This document shows, in pieces, positions 31,458 to 40,674 of a DNA stretch of 64,000 bases. The notes below the pieces were generated by a model. It did no database searches, was not told the origin of the DNA, and worked only from the letters and a program-made list of their open reading frames with translations. Each line of letters starts with the position of its first letter. Position 1 is the stretch's first letter. This DNA comes from JACADW01 sp963747985 (GTDB taxonomy: Bacteria; Acidobacteriota; UBA6911): positions 992,001 to 1,056,000 of the forward strand of contig CAVVHG010000006.1 in assembly GCA_963747985.1 (NCBI GenBank). Reading direction: 5' to 3'. The position numbers were made by a program, and so were the translations under genes.

Positions 31458-32008
31458 GGACCTTTGTCGCAGTGCATCTCCCGACCGAATGCGCCCGTAC
31501 CCTCGCCGAAATGCAGAGTGCGCTTCGCAGGTTCGGCGCCGACGTCCGATGGACGGCCGTGCCGTCAATCCACCTTACGCTGAAGTTCTTGGGCGAAATA
31601 GATCCTTCAATCCTGCCAGGACTGAGCCAGGCACTCCGGGCGCTGCCCCCCTCGGCACCTTTCACGCTGCGGCTGGAGGGGATGGGCGCCTTCCCGAACC
31701 TGCAGCGCCCGAGGGTGATCTGGTGCGGGATCGAGGGAGATCGGCCGGCACTGTCGCAGTTGCAGGAGGCCGTCGAGACGGAGTGCGTTCGGGCAGGCTT
31801 CGAAAGGGAGAATCGCCCCTTTCAGCCCCACCTGACACTCGGGAGGGTGCAGGGGAAAAGGAATTTGCAGCCCCTCATGGACTATATTAATATCGCGACC
31901 AGCCCTAAATGCGAGTTCGTAGTTGATCACTACAGGATTTACAGGAGCACCCTGACGAAGCAGGGAGCGATTTACGATGTTCTGGAATCGATACAGCTCC
32001 GGCGATAG
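31454..32008 (+). CDS. thpR: RNA 2',3'-cyclic phosphodiesterase
   Basis: A 184-residue 2H phosphoesterase. The two HxTx motifs are HLTLKFLGE (about residue 36) and PHLTLGRV (about residue 124). The N terminus RTFVAVHLP is typical. It opens 2',3'-cyclic phosphates in RNA. Start TTG 31454 overlaps the cinA stop. Confidence 0.92.
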   Translation: MRTFVAVHLPTECARTLAEMQSALRRFGADVRWTAVPSIHLTLKFLGEIDPSILPGLSQALRALPPSAPFTLRLEGMGAFPNLQRPRVIWCGIEGDRPALSQLQEAVETECVRAGFERENRPFQPHLTLGRVQGKRNLQPLMDYINIATSPKCEFVVDHYRIYRSTLTKQGAIYDVLESIQLRR

Positions 32009-32081
32009 GGTGCACGCCTGAAGTCGGAGGCCGGGCTCTCCCGGGATGCCCCTGTGCTGAACTGGCATCCGGCGGGGCTTC

Positions 32082-32690
32082 TTGAGTGAGATGGAACGCG
32101 ATTATCTGATCCCTGTCATCGGTTACCTGCTCGGCTCGATCCCATTCGGCTTCCTGATTGTCCGCGCCGCTGCAGGGGCCGATATCCGGAAGCAGGGGAG
32201 CGGAAACATCGGCGCAACGAACGTCTTTCGCAAGAGCCGCTGGGCGGGCATCGGCACACTCCTGCTGGATGGAGGGAAGGGCTATCTCGCCGTGCTGATC
32301 GGACGCTGGATGGGAGGTGACCCGGCCTGGCAGGCAATAGCCGCGCTGGCCGCTATCCTCGGGCATGTCTTCACTGTCTGGCTCCGGTTCAAAGGGGGAA
32401 AGGGAGTGGCAACCGGCTGCGGCGCATACCTTGCGATCTGCCCTGCGGCCGTGGTTACGACGCTTGTCGTTTTTGTCCTGACGGTGGCGGTGACAAGGTA
32501 TATCTCGCTGGCTTCCATTTTGGCCACAGGTGCTTTTCCCCTGTGGGCCTATCTCTACGGAGAACCGACCTCGGTCCTGCTCTGGGGGGCGCTGGGAGCC
32601 TCGGTAATCATCCTGAAGCATCATCAGAACATCCGCAGGCTTTTCGCAGGGACTGAGAGCAAGTTTGCCTTCGGCGGCCGCGCGGGCTGA
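32082..32690 (+). CDS. plsY: Glycerol-3-phosphate acyltransferase PlsY
   Basis: A 202-residue membrane acyltransferase that uses acyl-phosphate to make lysophosphatidic acid. Family motifs: LGSIPFGFLI, GSGNIGATNVFR, FKGGKGVATGCG and the late ILKHHQNIRRL. Five hydrophobic helices. Start TTG 32082; ATG 32091 is an alternative. Confidence 0.95.
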   Translation: MSEMERDYLIPVIGYLLGSIPFGFLIVRAAAGADIRKQGSGNIGATNVFRKSRWAGIGTLLLDGGKGYLAVLIGRWMGGDPAWQAIAALAAILGHVFTVWLRFKGGKGVATGCGAYLAICPAAVVTTLVVFVLTVAVTRYISLASILATGAFPLWAYLYGEPTSVLLWGALGASVIILKHHQNIRRLFAGTESKFAFGGRAG

Positions 32691-32710
32691 AAAGCGATTG
32701 GGAGGGAACG

Positions 32711-32884
32711 ATGGCCATCAGCAAGGATCTGCTGGAGATACTCGCCTGTCCGCTCTGCAAAGAAGAGGTGAAATTGACGGCAGACGGGAATGGGTTGAAA
32801 TGCGTCAAATGCCATCGGGTCTACCCGATTCGTGATGGCATACCCGTCATGCTGATCGAAGAGGCGACGATCGAGGAAGAATGA
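32711..32884 (+). CDS. Trm112/YcaR-family zinc-ribbon protein
   Basis: A 57-residue protein from ATG 32711, preceded by GGGAGGGAACG. Two Cys pairs, CPLC (residues 13-16) and CVKC (31-34), and the closing YPIRDGIPVML are the UPF0434/Trm112 pattern. Trm112 homologues activate methyltransferases; bacterial ones are often next to LPS or glycan genes. Its stop overlaps the following glycosyltransferase by ATGA. Confidence 0.88.
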   Translation: MAISKDLLEILACPLCKEEVKLTADGNGLKCVKCHRVYPIRDGIPVMLIEEATIEEE

Positions 32885-33984
32885 GCAACGACGTTGCGGG
32901 CGCGACCGCCGGGTCGTTGCGGGACCTGCTGGCGCGCGCAGACCGGCTGCTTCTCGTTCGGCTGCGATCGTTGGGCGATTCCGTTCTCACTCTGCCCCTC
33001 ATCCAGGCACTTCACAGCTGGCGTCGCGAGTTGCAGCTGGACGTCGTGGTGGAAGCGCCGTTCGCGCCGGTATTCCAGGGGCATCCCGCGGTTCACGAAC
33101 CGCTGATCCTTCGCACCCGGAATACCCCAGCCGGCTGGTCAAAGGCCCGCACAGCGCTGGAAATCCTGAGACGCCGCTATCCCGCGGTAGTGAATCTCCA
33201 CGGCGGGCCTACCTCGCTGATCCTGACTCTCGCAAGCTGCTCACCTGTTCGCATCGGGCAGGCAAGCTTTCGAAACGCCTGGGCCTACAACGTCCACCTT
33301 CCTCCTTCGGATAGGGTTTGGGGAAGATCGGACCTGCACACAGTCGAACACCAACTCACGATCATGCGCTGGCTGGACCTTCCGATGGCGGCCGGGTGCG
33401 GCCCGGGGCTCTGTGTGCACGATTCAGCGCGCGCGGCCATCGAAGCGAGGCTGGCGGCGGCCGGGATCTCGCCCGGCGCCTATATCCAGATCCACCCGAC
33501 CGCCATGCTGCCCACGAAGGCGTGGAGTGCCGAGAATTTCGCCTCTCTCGGAGACACTCTATCCGCTGAATATCACCTTCCGGTCATTTTCACGGCCGGG
33601 CCGACAGAGAACCGCGTCCTGGAGCAGGTGCAGGGCAGCGCAAGGGTCAGCCACACCTGCTGGGCCGACCTGAAGCTGGAAGAGCTGTTTGCCCTGATCG
33701 CCGGATGTCGACTGTTCGTTGGTAATGACAGCGGCCCGACGCACGCCGCAGCGGCGCTGGGGAAGCCGGTCGTTGTCGTCTGGGGGTCCTCCAACTACAT
33801 CGCCTGGAGGCCGTGGGAAACACGATACGAAATAGTCAGATCGGACCTTCCCTGCATTCCCTGTCCCGGCTACTCCTGCGCTGAATATGGCGATTCGCCC
33901 TGTATCGGCCGGATCCCGGCGGAGGCGGTGGCAGCGGCATGCCGGAGAATGCTGGAACCCGAAACTGCTGCCGCTTCACCATGA
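32881..33984 (+). CDS. Glycosyltransferase family 9 protein (heptosyltransferase type)
   Basis: A 367-residue GT-B enzyme of family GT9 (WaaF/WaaC/WaaQ). LLLVRLRSLGDSVLTLPLIQAL near the start and VGNDSGPTHAAAALGKPVVVVWGSS near residue 280 are diagnostic. It would transfer heptose from ADP-heptose to lipopolysaccharide core at the inner membrane. The heptose-phosphate kinase at 36962 supports this. Which core position is used cannot be read. Confidence 0.88.
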   Translation: MSNDVAGATAGSLRDLLARADRLLLVRLRSLGDSVLTLPLIQALHSWRRELQLDVVVEAPFAPVFQGHPAVHEPLILRTRNTPAGWSKARTALEILRRRYPAVVNLHGGPTSLILTLASCSPVRIGQASFRNAWAYNVHLPPSDRVWGRSDLHTVEHQLTIMRWLDLPMAAGCGPGLCVHDSARAAIEARLAAAGISPGAYIQIHPTAMLPTKAWSAENFASLGDTLSAEYHLPVIFTAGPTENRVLEQVQGSARVSHTCWADLKLEELFALIAGCRLFVGNDSGPTHAAAALGKPVVVVWGSSNYIAWRPWETRYEIVRSDLPCIPCPGYSCAEYGDSPCIGRIPAEAVAAACRRMLEPETAAASP

Positions 33985-34115
33985 ATCGCCGCCAGGCTGC
34001 GGCCGAGGCATTCGAGTTGACGAATTGCCCCGGACCCGCGAACTAGATTTGTGCCCGGGCGGCGGGGCCCTGCTCTCGGGAAATTCTTGCGCTGTCCATG
34101 ACCGTCCCGCACGAA

Positions 34116-34121
34116 TATAAT
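34116..34121 (+). promoter_or_regulatory. Candidate -10 element upstream of the kinase-propeller gene
   Basis: A perfect TATAAT 65 bases before ATG 34187. The -35 at 17-bp spacing (TGTCCA, 34093-34098) is weak, so the promoter may be activated or use an alternative -35. Confidence 0.4.
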
Positions 34122-34186
34122 GTCATGATCTCCGGGCGGTACTAACATCGTAACCGTTGAGATTTCTACCCGATGGTGGATTGAGG

Positions 34187-36919
34187 ATGATTGGCCAGAC
34201 TGTCTCGGGATACAAAATACTCGGAAAGCTCTTCGAGACCGATCTCGGGGTAGTCTACAGCGCCGAGGATACCCGCCAGAGCCGCCCGGTCGCATTCGTC
34301 GTCCTCCCAAAGGCCGTGGCCCTGAACCGCAATGCGATGCAGCGGTTCCAGGCCTGCGTGACAACCAGCTCGACCCTGAGCCATCCGAACATCTGTGACG
34401 TCTGCGAAATCGGCAATCATGACGACCATCCGTTCATTGTCATGGAACTGCTTGAGGGCCAGACGCTTGGACGCCGTATCGCCGAGAAACCGCTCCGCAT
34501 CGAAGAGATCCTTGACCTTGGCAGCCAGGTGCTCGAGGCGCTGGAGGCCGCGCATGCGAAGGGAGTCATATACAGGGACATCACGCCCGCCAACGTCTTC
34601 ATCACGCGGCACAACACTGTCAAGCTACTCGACCTCGAGTTGGCAAAGCTGATTGAGAATCGGCCGGCGGCAGTCTCCAAGGGCTCCGCAATCGGCGGCC
34701 GGGGAACGCCATCACCCGGGGAGAACGACTGCCCGTCAGCCGCCTACGCGTCCCCCGAACAGGTACGAGGCGAGCAACTGGACGCGCGTTCCGATATCTT
34801 CGCAGTCGGTGCCGTGCTCTACCAGATGGCTACCGGGACAAGGGCCTTCCAGGGAGGCACCTACGACGCGATTGCCGAGGAGGTGCTCAACAGGCCGGTC
34901 AGGCCGCCGGCACGTCCGGTACGAAAATTTCCGCCGGGGTTCTGGCATGCCGTAAACAAGGCGCTGGAAAAAGAAAAGGACCTCCGCTATCACTCCGCAA
35001 GCGAGATGCTGCGTGACCTGCACCGGCTATTACGGGACAGCGCTCCCGAAGACACGGGAGACCGCCCGGCTGCCGTCGTGCGCATCGCCCGCCGTGTCAC
35101 GCACAGGCGCTGGATTCAGGCGACGGCGCTGATGGCAGTCTTGATCGTCCCCCTCTGGTGGTACTTCACAGGCCGATTCCGCGGATCGGTGCGGGTCACC
35201 CAGTTTCTTTCCCTGCCCGGCCACAAAGACCGTCCCAGGTTCTCTCCCGACGGAAAGCAGGTCGCGTTCGAGTGGGACGGAGTGGACGGCAGCAATCGGG
35301 ATATCTACATTAAGCGGTCAGGATCCGCCGAGCCTTTCAGGCTGACCTCAGATCCCGGCGACGATGAAGCACCGGTGTGGTCTCCCGACGGCCGACAGAT
35401 CGCCTTTGTTCGGGAATCGGACGGGGGTGCGGCGATCTACACGGTGCCTTCAGAGGGCGGAGCCGAGCGGCGACTGCTCCGGATACGCGGGCCCGCGTAT
35501 TTTCTCGGTGAGTTCATGCCCGCTCCGACCTGGTCTCCAGACGGGAAATGGCTGGCTTTTTCGCAGAAGGGCACAGAGGACGGCCCGGTTCGCGTCATGC
35601 TGATGTCGCTCGAGACGCAGGAGGCCAAGCCGTTCACTTTTCCCCCATCAGGTTCTCCCGGGGACTTCTGGCCCGAGTTCTCTCCGGATGGCCAGAGCGT
35701 CGCCTTCGTCAGGAAGATGGGCGTCGGCGTGAATGACGTCTGGATTCAACCCACGTCGCGGACTGAAGCCAGTCGGCTGACCCGCAAGAATTACCTTTCT
35801 TGCGCCGGGCCGGCCTGGACCTCAGACGGTCAGGGTATCGTGTTTTCGGCAGCCTTGGCCGGTGCCTATCCGAGGATATGGCGTATCTGGGTTGCGGGTG
35901 GTACGCCGGAGCCGTTCCAGGGCCTGGGTCAGAATGTTGGCCCGCCATCGGTATCGGAAAACCGGATCGTTTACGCTCAGGCTAATGGTCGGGGCATCAG
36001 TATCTGGCGCCTTCCCGGATCAGGCGCACAGGCAACCGGCCGCAATCCAACCCAGCTGATCGCATCCAGCGGCGACGACACGAACCCGCGCTTTTCTCCT
36101 GACGGCACGAGGATTGCATTTGAATCAACCCGGTCCGGAACGAACCAGATCTGGGTCTGTTCGGGCGACGGATCCGGGCAGGCTCAGTTGACGAATCTTG
36201 GGGGTTATTGCGGCGCCCCCAGTTGGTCGCCGGATGGAAACCGGATTGCATTTGACTCCACCGCCAGCGGCAACCGCGAAGTCTGGGCCGTGGAATCCGG
36301 TGGTGGAACACCTCGTCTGATGACGAAGAATGCAGCACAGGATACGGCGCCGAGCTTCTCCAGGGACGGTCGCTGGATCTACTTCAGCTCTGATCGCACC
36401 GGCAGATTCCAGATCTGGAAGATGCCGTCGGAGGGAGGCACTGCCGTTCAGGTTACCTTCGGCGGCGGTTTCTACGCAGTGGAATCGTACAACGGCTCTA
36501 TTCTTTACTACTCACAGCGAAATCGCTCAGGTATTTGGAGAGTACCGACCGGGGGCGGCGAGGAGGCCCGCATCCTCAATCGGCAGGTCAACTGGACTGA
36601 CTGGTCGCTGTCCCGCGAGGGCCTCTTCTATATTGCCCGGAGAGCCCGGCCCGTCGGCGAGGGATTTGTGATCGGATACCTTCAATTTGAGGGCAGCAAG
36701 GTGACTGAGATCTACCAGGCGGAGAGCCCTTGTCTCCATGGCTGGCTGTCTGTTTCGCAGGATGATCAGTGGCTGCTGTACGGGGAGGTGCCCCGATGGG
36801 AAGTAGATCTCATGCTGGCGGAAAACCTGCCGTTGAAGAATCCCGCGTTCCTTCGATTCCCGGCACTTCTCCTCGGGATTCATCTCCCCGGCAATCCCGG
36901 GGCTGTCGCGCAGCCCTGA
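34187..36919 (+). CDS. Serine/threonine kinase-like protein (predicted pseudokinase) fused to TolB-type propeller
   Basis: A 910-residue protein: kinase fold (residues about 8-265), one membrane helix (about 315-335, ATALMAVLIVPLWWYF) and a PD40/TolB-like propeller (about 345-880) with repeats such as RFSPDGKQVAFEW and RFSPDGTRIAFES. The layout is common in Acidobacteriota. Key catalytic residues are changed: the glycine loop reads KLFETDLGVVY, the VAIK position reads VAFVV, the helix C Glu is not seen in RFQACVTTSS, the catalytic loop is YRDITPAN (Lys to Thr), and DFG reads DLE. It is therefore probably inactive as a kinase and may bind a partner or ligand. Start ATG 34187 gives the usual MIGQT opening. 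Confidence 0.9.
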   Translation: MIGQTVSGYKILGKLFETDLGVVYSAEDTRQSRPVAFVVLPKAVALNRNAMQRFQACVTTSSTLSHPNICDVCEIGNHDDHPFIVMELLEGQTLGRRIAEKPLRIEEILDLGSQVLEALEAAHAKGVIYRDITPANVFITRHNTVKLLDLELAKLIENRPAAVSKGSAIGGRGTPSPGENDCPSAAYASPEQVRGEQLDARSDIFAVGAVLYQMATGTRAFQGGTYDAIAEEVLNRPVRPPARPVRKFPPGFWHAVNKALEKEKDLRYHSASEMLRDLHRLLRDSAPEDTGDRPAAVVRIARRVTHRRWIQATALMAVLIVPLWWYFTGRFRGSVRVTQFLSLPGHKDRPRFSPDGKQVAFEWDGVDGSNRDIYIKRSGSAEPFRLTSDPGDDEAPVWSPDGRQIAFVRESDGGAAIYTVPSEGGAERRLLRIRGPAYFLGEFMPAPTWSPDGKWLAFSQKGTEDGPVRVMLMSLETQEAKPFTFPPSGSPGDFWPEFSPDGQSVAFVRKMGVGVNDVWIQPTSRTEASRLTRKNYLSCAGPAWTSDGQGIVFSAALAGAYPRIWRIWVAGGTPEPFQGLGQNVGPPSVSENRIVYAQANGRGISIWRLPGSGAQATGRNPTQLIASSGDDTNPRFSPDGTRIAFESTRSGTNQIWVCSGDGSGQAQLTNLGGYCGAPSWSPDGNRIAFDSTASGNREVWAVESGGGTPRLMTKNAAQDTAPSFSRDGRWIYFSSDRTGRFQIWKMPSEGGTAVQVTFGGGFYAVESYNGSILYYSQRNRSGIWRVPTGGGEEARILNRQVNWTDWSLSREGLFYIARRARPVGEGFVIGYLQFEGSKVTEIYQAESPCLHGWLSVSQDDQWLLYGEVPRWEVDLMLAENLPLKNPAFLRFPALLLGIHLPGNPGAVAQP

Positions 36920-36961
36920 CCGGATCCGGATGCCGATTGCGACCCCGATTCCGACCTCGAG

Positions 36962-37963
36962 TCAATAGGATTGAAGCCGCGCCACGAGTTCATCGGGAGT
37001 GACGATGGCGGTGCCCAGTTTACCGACCACGATGCCTGCTGCGACATTTGCCAGCACGGCCGCCTGCAGGATCGGAAGCCCGGCAGCCAACCCGAGCGTC
37101 AGGGTCGAAATGACCGTATCTCCGGCCCCAGTGACGTCAAATACTTCACGGGCGACTGTCGGGATGTGGGTCACCCTGGATCCTTCCTGGAACAGCGCCA
37201 TTCCCTCCTCGCCCCTGGTGATCAGCAGGCAGTCTACGCGGAGCGAGCGCAGGATCTTCCTCCCGGCCCGCAACAGGTCCTGCCTTGTCGAGATGGTCAT
37301 GCCGGACGCGCGTTCCGCCTCCAGCGTGTTGGGAGTAATGACCGTCGCCGGCCGGTAGAACCCAAGGTCCTTGAGCTTCGGGTCGACGCAGACGATCTTC
37401 CCTGACGCGCGCGCGAGGGGAAGGATCTCCTTCAACAGGGCGGGTGAGATGAGGCCCTTGGCGTAATCAGAGACCACAACCGCAGCGCAGGACCGAAGCA
37501 TCGTCCGGAAACGGGAAACGATCCTTCTGTGCAACGCCGGAGGAATCGGCGTCCGATCCTCGCGGTCGGTCCTGCACACCTGCTGGTGATGGGCGACTAT
37601 CCTTGTTTTCACGCTTGTTGCCCGAGCTCTGTCAACCACCAGGCCGGCCACGGGCGCACCCAGCATGCGAAACTCATGGCGCAGGCGTCGACCCTCGAAA
37701 TCGTCCCCGATGACACCCACCGGGACCGGGATTGCTCCCAGCGCGCGAATGTTCGCGGCTACGTTTGCAGCCCCTCCCAGGCAGGTTGTTTCCTTCTTTA
37801 TTTCGACGACGGGCACCGGTGCTTCGGGACTGATGCGGCTTACCGAACCCCAGACAAACCGGTCGAGCATGACGTCGCCGATCACCAGGATTCGCTGGTT
37901 GCGGAACCTTCGGACCGCATCGGAGAGCGTTTCGGGATTGCACTTGAATCGCGCCAGCACCAT
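36962..37963 (-). CDS. rfaE1: D-glycero-beta-D-manno-heptose-7-phosphate kinase (RfaE1/HldE N-domain)
   Basis: A 333-residue PfkB-family kinase equal to the first domain of HldE. RILVIGDVMLDRFVWGSV and CLGGAANVAANI lie in the N-terminal half, and VFDVTGAGDTVIST carries the catalytic Asp. It phosphorylates heptose-7-phosphate at C1 on the way to ADP-heptose. The cytidylyl/adenylyltransferase domain of two-domain HldE is absent, so a separate RfaE2 is needed. It is convergent with the kinase-propeller gene and follows the zinc-ribbon gene after 64 bp. Confidence 0.92.
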   Translation of the reverse strand: MVLARFKCNPETLSDAVRRFRNQRILVIGDVMLDRFVWGSVSRISPEAPVPVVEIKKETTCLGGAANVAANIRALGAIPVPVGVIGDDFEGRRLRHEFRMLGAPVAGLVVDRARATSVKTRIVAHHQQVCRTDREDRTPIPPALHRRIVSRFRTMLRSCAAVVVSDYAKGLISPALLKEILPLARASGKIVCVDPKLKDLGFYRPATVITPNTLEAERASGMTISTRQDLLRAGRKILRSLRVDCLLITRGEEGMALFQEGSRVTHIPTVAREVFDVTGAGDTVISTLTLGLAAGLPILQAAVLANVAAGIVVGKLGTAIVTPDELVARLQSY

Positions 37964-38027
37964 GACTGCCTATCCCTCAGTTGCGGAAATTCCGCGGTTG
38001 ATACCTCACCCGGCCGTTGGGAATCGT

Positions 38028-38669
38028 TCATCGCCCGGGGATTATTATCGAGGATCCGCCGCCTTCGACACGGGCGCGTGCGGGTAGCATGCGCGCAAGA
38101 AAATCGACATAGCCGGTCGATGCCGGGCCGGAACTCATGTGCCCCGTCAGGACATCCTGGATCAGTTCCATGCATGCGATCGCATCCCCAAGTTTGAGAG
38201 CCGTCCTCCCCGCTTCCTGGGGTGCCCGAAGCGACCCGATCGCGTCCCTCAATCTGCGCCGAAGTGCCTCGACCTCGATGTTGTTCGACGTCCTCTCGTA
38301 AAGCACGCCTTTGTCCTCGGTCAGCAGGGTCTGCAGCAGAAGGTCAACGGCTTCCGCGGCCACCTTGTCCGTCAAATAACGCGAGGTTCGCCTCTCCTCT
38401 GCGATGACGTACTCAAGGCTCGATACCACATCCTGGAGGTTGCTCAGCACGTACTGGTACTTCCTCGCTTTCGCCGGATCCGAGGGCCGGAGGTGCCGGG
38501 CATAGTTGTTTGACGCCTCCCTCTGCCGACCCACCTTCAGGTACTCACAGCTCTCCGGGCAGTCGATCTCGAGTACCCGTTTTTCGCCGCAGCACTGCGC
38601 GCAGATGAGCGCGCGCTTTGCGGGGCACGCCCGCTTTCCCTTCCTCTCGCCGCATACAACACATTTCAT
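38028..38669 (-). CDS. Cys-rich zinc-ribbon protein of unknown function
   Basis: A 213-residue protein. The start at 38669 is set by a 4-bp overlap with the preceding gene and a GGAGGG site. The first 45 residues hold seven Cys (CVVCGERKGKRAC, CAQCC, CPESC), suggesting a metal-binding module. The rest is helical and charged with a C-terminal tail ending IIIPGR. I do not recognise a family. Translational coupling to the SprT-like protease gene suggests the two proteins work together. Confidence 0.7.
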   Translation of the reverse strand: MKCVVCGERKGKRACPAKRALICAQCCGEKRVLEIDCPESCEYLKVGRQREASNNYARHLRPSDPAKARKYQYVLSNLQDVVSSLEYVIAEERRTSRYLTDKVAAEAVDLLLQTLLTEDKGVLYERTSNNIEVEALRRRLRDAIGSLRAPQEAGRTALKLGDAIACMELIQDVLTGHMSSGPASTGYVDFLARMLPARARVEGGGSSIIIPGR

Positions 38670-39451
38670 CGACATTCCCTCCGCGGCCGCTCTTTGCCGC
38701 GACCCCGGCAAAACCCGTTCAGGAACCTGCTCGCCTCCGCATAGTCGGGATGTGCACGCTCGGCTTCGCGAAAGGCGCGAGGATGATGGCGCCTGCGCGC
38801 ACCGGAATGAACCGCATCAAAGACGGCGTGCAGCATCTCGTGATAGACAAGGTACGAAAGAACCATGGGGGGCACCATCGGAGAATCAAGCGCCGCACTG
38901 ATGGTGATGGTCCGGTGAAGCGGGTCGTAGTGGCCGAGCCTCGACCAGCTCCGTTTGCGGCTCCAACCGATCCTCGTGATCTCTATCTGGCTGTTGAAAA
39001 ATCGCCGGTTCACTTCCTCACAGTAACTGCCAAGCACGTGGTGCTTCCCCGAGGCACGCATCACCTTTCGCCCGCGACGCAACCGCCGCTCCCGCACGGA
39101 AGCCTCGACAGACGGGGCGCGCCTGAACGAGTTGTAAACCTGCAACCACTCGTCCGGCGGGCGGCGCCGCAGTACCCTGCACGCCAGCAGGATGGCGACC
39201 GCCTGGAGCACCCTGTGCGGGGCCGGAAGGCAATGGTCACTGATGCGAAGGAACCAGGCACCACCACGTCTGCGTATCGTGTGAGTCAGGCCCACATACG
39301 GGTAAAAAGACGAGCTTATCTCTGCATTCCGGAACGAGGGAAACATCGCCCGCAGCGTTTCGCGGCAGATCCAATCGAGTTGTGATGAATCGACGATCGC
39401 CGGTGAGAACCGCTCAGGCCCGGCCCCGTCGAAGGGTATTCGAGACTGCAT
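38666..39451 (-). CDS. SprT-like zinc metalloprotease domain protein
   Basis: A 261-residue protein. The HExxH motif is HEMLH (about residue 215) in VYHEMLHAVFDAVH, and the C-terminal arrangement fits the SprT/Spartan fold. The segment RIGWSRKRSWSRLGHYD upstream of HEMLH is typical of SprT-like proteins that precede the active helix. The N-terminal 90 residues are not recognisable. Substrates are unknown; relatives digest DNA-protein crosslinks. It lies 33 bp after lpxD. Confidence 0.75.
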   Translation of the reverse strand: MQSRIPFDGAGPERFSPAIVDSSQLDWICRETLRAMFPSFRNAEISSSFYPYVGLTHTIRRRGGAWFLRISDHCLPAPHRVLQAVAILLACRVLRRRPPDEWLQVYNSFRRAPSVEASVRERRLRRGRKVMRASGKHHVLGSYCEEVNRRFFNSQIEITRIGWSRKRSWSRLGHYDPLHRTITISAALDSPMVPPMVLSYLVYHEMLHAVFDAVHSGARRRHHPRAFREAERAHPDYAEASRFLNGFCRGRGKERPRRECR

Positions 39452-39484
39452 TTTCCAACCAATCGCTCTGCCCGCCCGGGGACG

Positions 39485-40540
39485 TCAGGGCTTCGGTTCG
39501 CCGGCGTCCTTCTCCGCCCGGAGATCCGCCACGGTCCTCTTCAGCTTGTCAATGTCCGCCTTCATTTCGGGCAAGCGACCGAACAGCGCATTCAGGCGTT
39601 TATACTCGCTCAGCGGGCGTACCGGGACGCCCCAGTAGACTTCGCCTCCGCGGACGATCTTGCCGGGCAGGATGCCGGCCTTCGAGCCGATGACCGCACC
39701 GCTCTGTACACGTGCGTGGTCACCGAGACCTACCTGGCCGCCGATGACGGCGTACTCTTCGATGACCGTGCTGCCCGAAATGCCGGTCTGAGCGGCGATC
39801 ACCACCCCTCTGCCGATCTGGACGTTGTGGGCAATCTGCACGAGATTGTCGATCTTCGCCCCGGCCGCGATCCGGGTCACACCCAGCGAACCCCTGTCGA
39901 TGGTGGTGTTGCAGCCGATCTCCACGTCCTCGTCGATTACGACCGATCCCGCCTGTGGAAACTTTACCTGGGTCCGGCCGTCGAAAACATACCCGAATCC
40001 GTCACCGCCGATGACAACACCCGCGTGAAGTATCACGCGGTCACCCAACACCACCCCCGGGTAGAGCACTACCCGGGGATACAGGATGCAGCAGGCACCG
40101 ACCCGGCATTCCTCTCCGACGACAACGCCGGCATGCAATATGCTCCCCTGCAGAATCGTGGCGCCGCGCCCCACGACGCAGCATGGGCCGATGTCGACAT
40201 CCGCGGCAATTTCGGCATCGTGGGCAACTACAGCGCTCGGATGCCGGTTCCCGGATCCCCGCGGCGACGGTGAGAGCAGAGCAGCGGCGCGGGCGAAATC
40301 GAGCTTGGGTCTTACAGAGAAAATGGCAGTCAAGCCGGGCAGCGCCAGATCCCGTTCGGTGATCAGACAACCGGCCCTGACATCGGCTGCGGCGACGGGG
40401 CCCTTCTCACGATTTTCGTTGAATACCAGAGAGTGCGGATCGGCCGATTCCCAGCTGGAAACACGGCGGATCTCGCAACTGCCGTTCCCCTGGTACTCCA
40501 AACCCAGGGTCGCTGCAATCTGCAATACTGACAGGCTCAT
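39485..40540 (-). CDS. lpxD: UDP-3-O-acylglucosamine N-acyltransferase LpxD
   Basis: A 351-residue lipid A enzyme that adds the second acyl chain. The N-terminal uridine-binding domain (residues 1-about 100) precedes a left-handed beta-helix of hexapeptide repeats, with ILHAGVVIGGDGFGYVFDG (catalytic His region) and DNLVQIAHNVQIGRGVVIAAQ. A C-terminal helix (about 320-350) is rich in Lys and Glu. Length is standard. It is followed by the SprT-like gene and preceded by the radical SAM gene. Confidence 0.95.
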   Translation of the reverse strand: MSLSVLQIAATLGLEYQGNGSCEIRRVSSWESADPHSLVFNENREKGPVAAADVRAGCLITERDLALPGLTAIFSVRPKLDFARAAALLSPSPRGSGNRHPSAVVAHDAEIAADVDIGPCCVVGRGATILQGSILHAGVVVGEECRVGACCILYPRVVLYPGVVLGDRVILHAGVVIGGDGFGYVFDGRTQVKFPQAGSVVIDEDVEIGCNTTIDRGSLGVTRIAAGAKIDNLVQIAHNVQIGRGVVIAAQTGISGSTVIEEYAVIGGQVGLGDHARVQSGAVIGSKAGILPGKIVRGGEVYWGVPVRPLSEYKRLNALFGRLPEMKADIDKLKRTVADLRAEKDAGEPKP

Positions 40541-40674
40541 GGTGGAAGGAAACCGAGTTCACTGCCGGGAACAGTGACCGGGACGGGCCCGGATTTTCGT
40601 GTCCCGGCAACGGAAAGAACGAATGTCGCCGTTACTCCCCGGGGCGGATGCTCACGAGGGCATCCCGCTCCTTT

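Noticed and set aside
34058..34080. GC-rich stretch CCCGGGCGGCGGGGCCC after the glycosyltransferase as terminator
   Set aside because: A stem is possible but no T run follows, so intrinsic termination is not supported.
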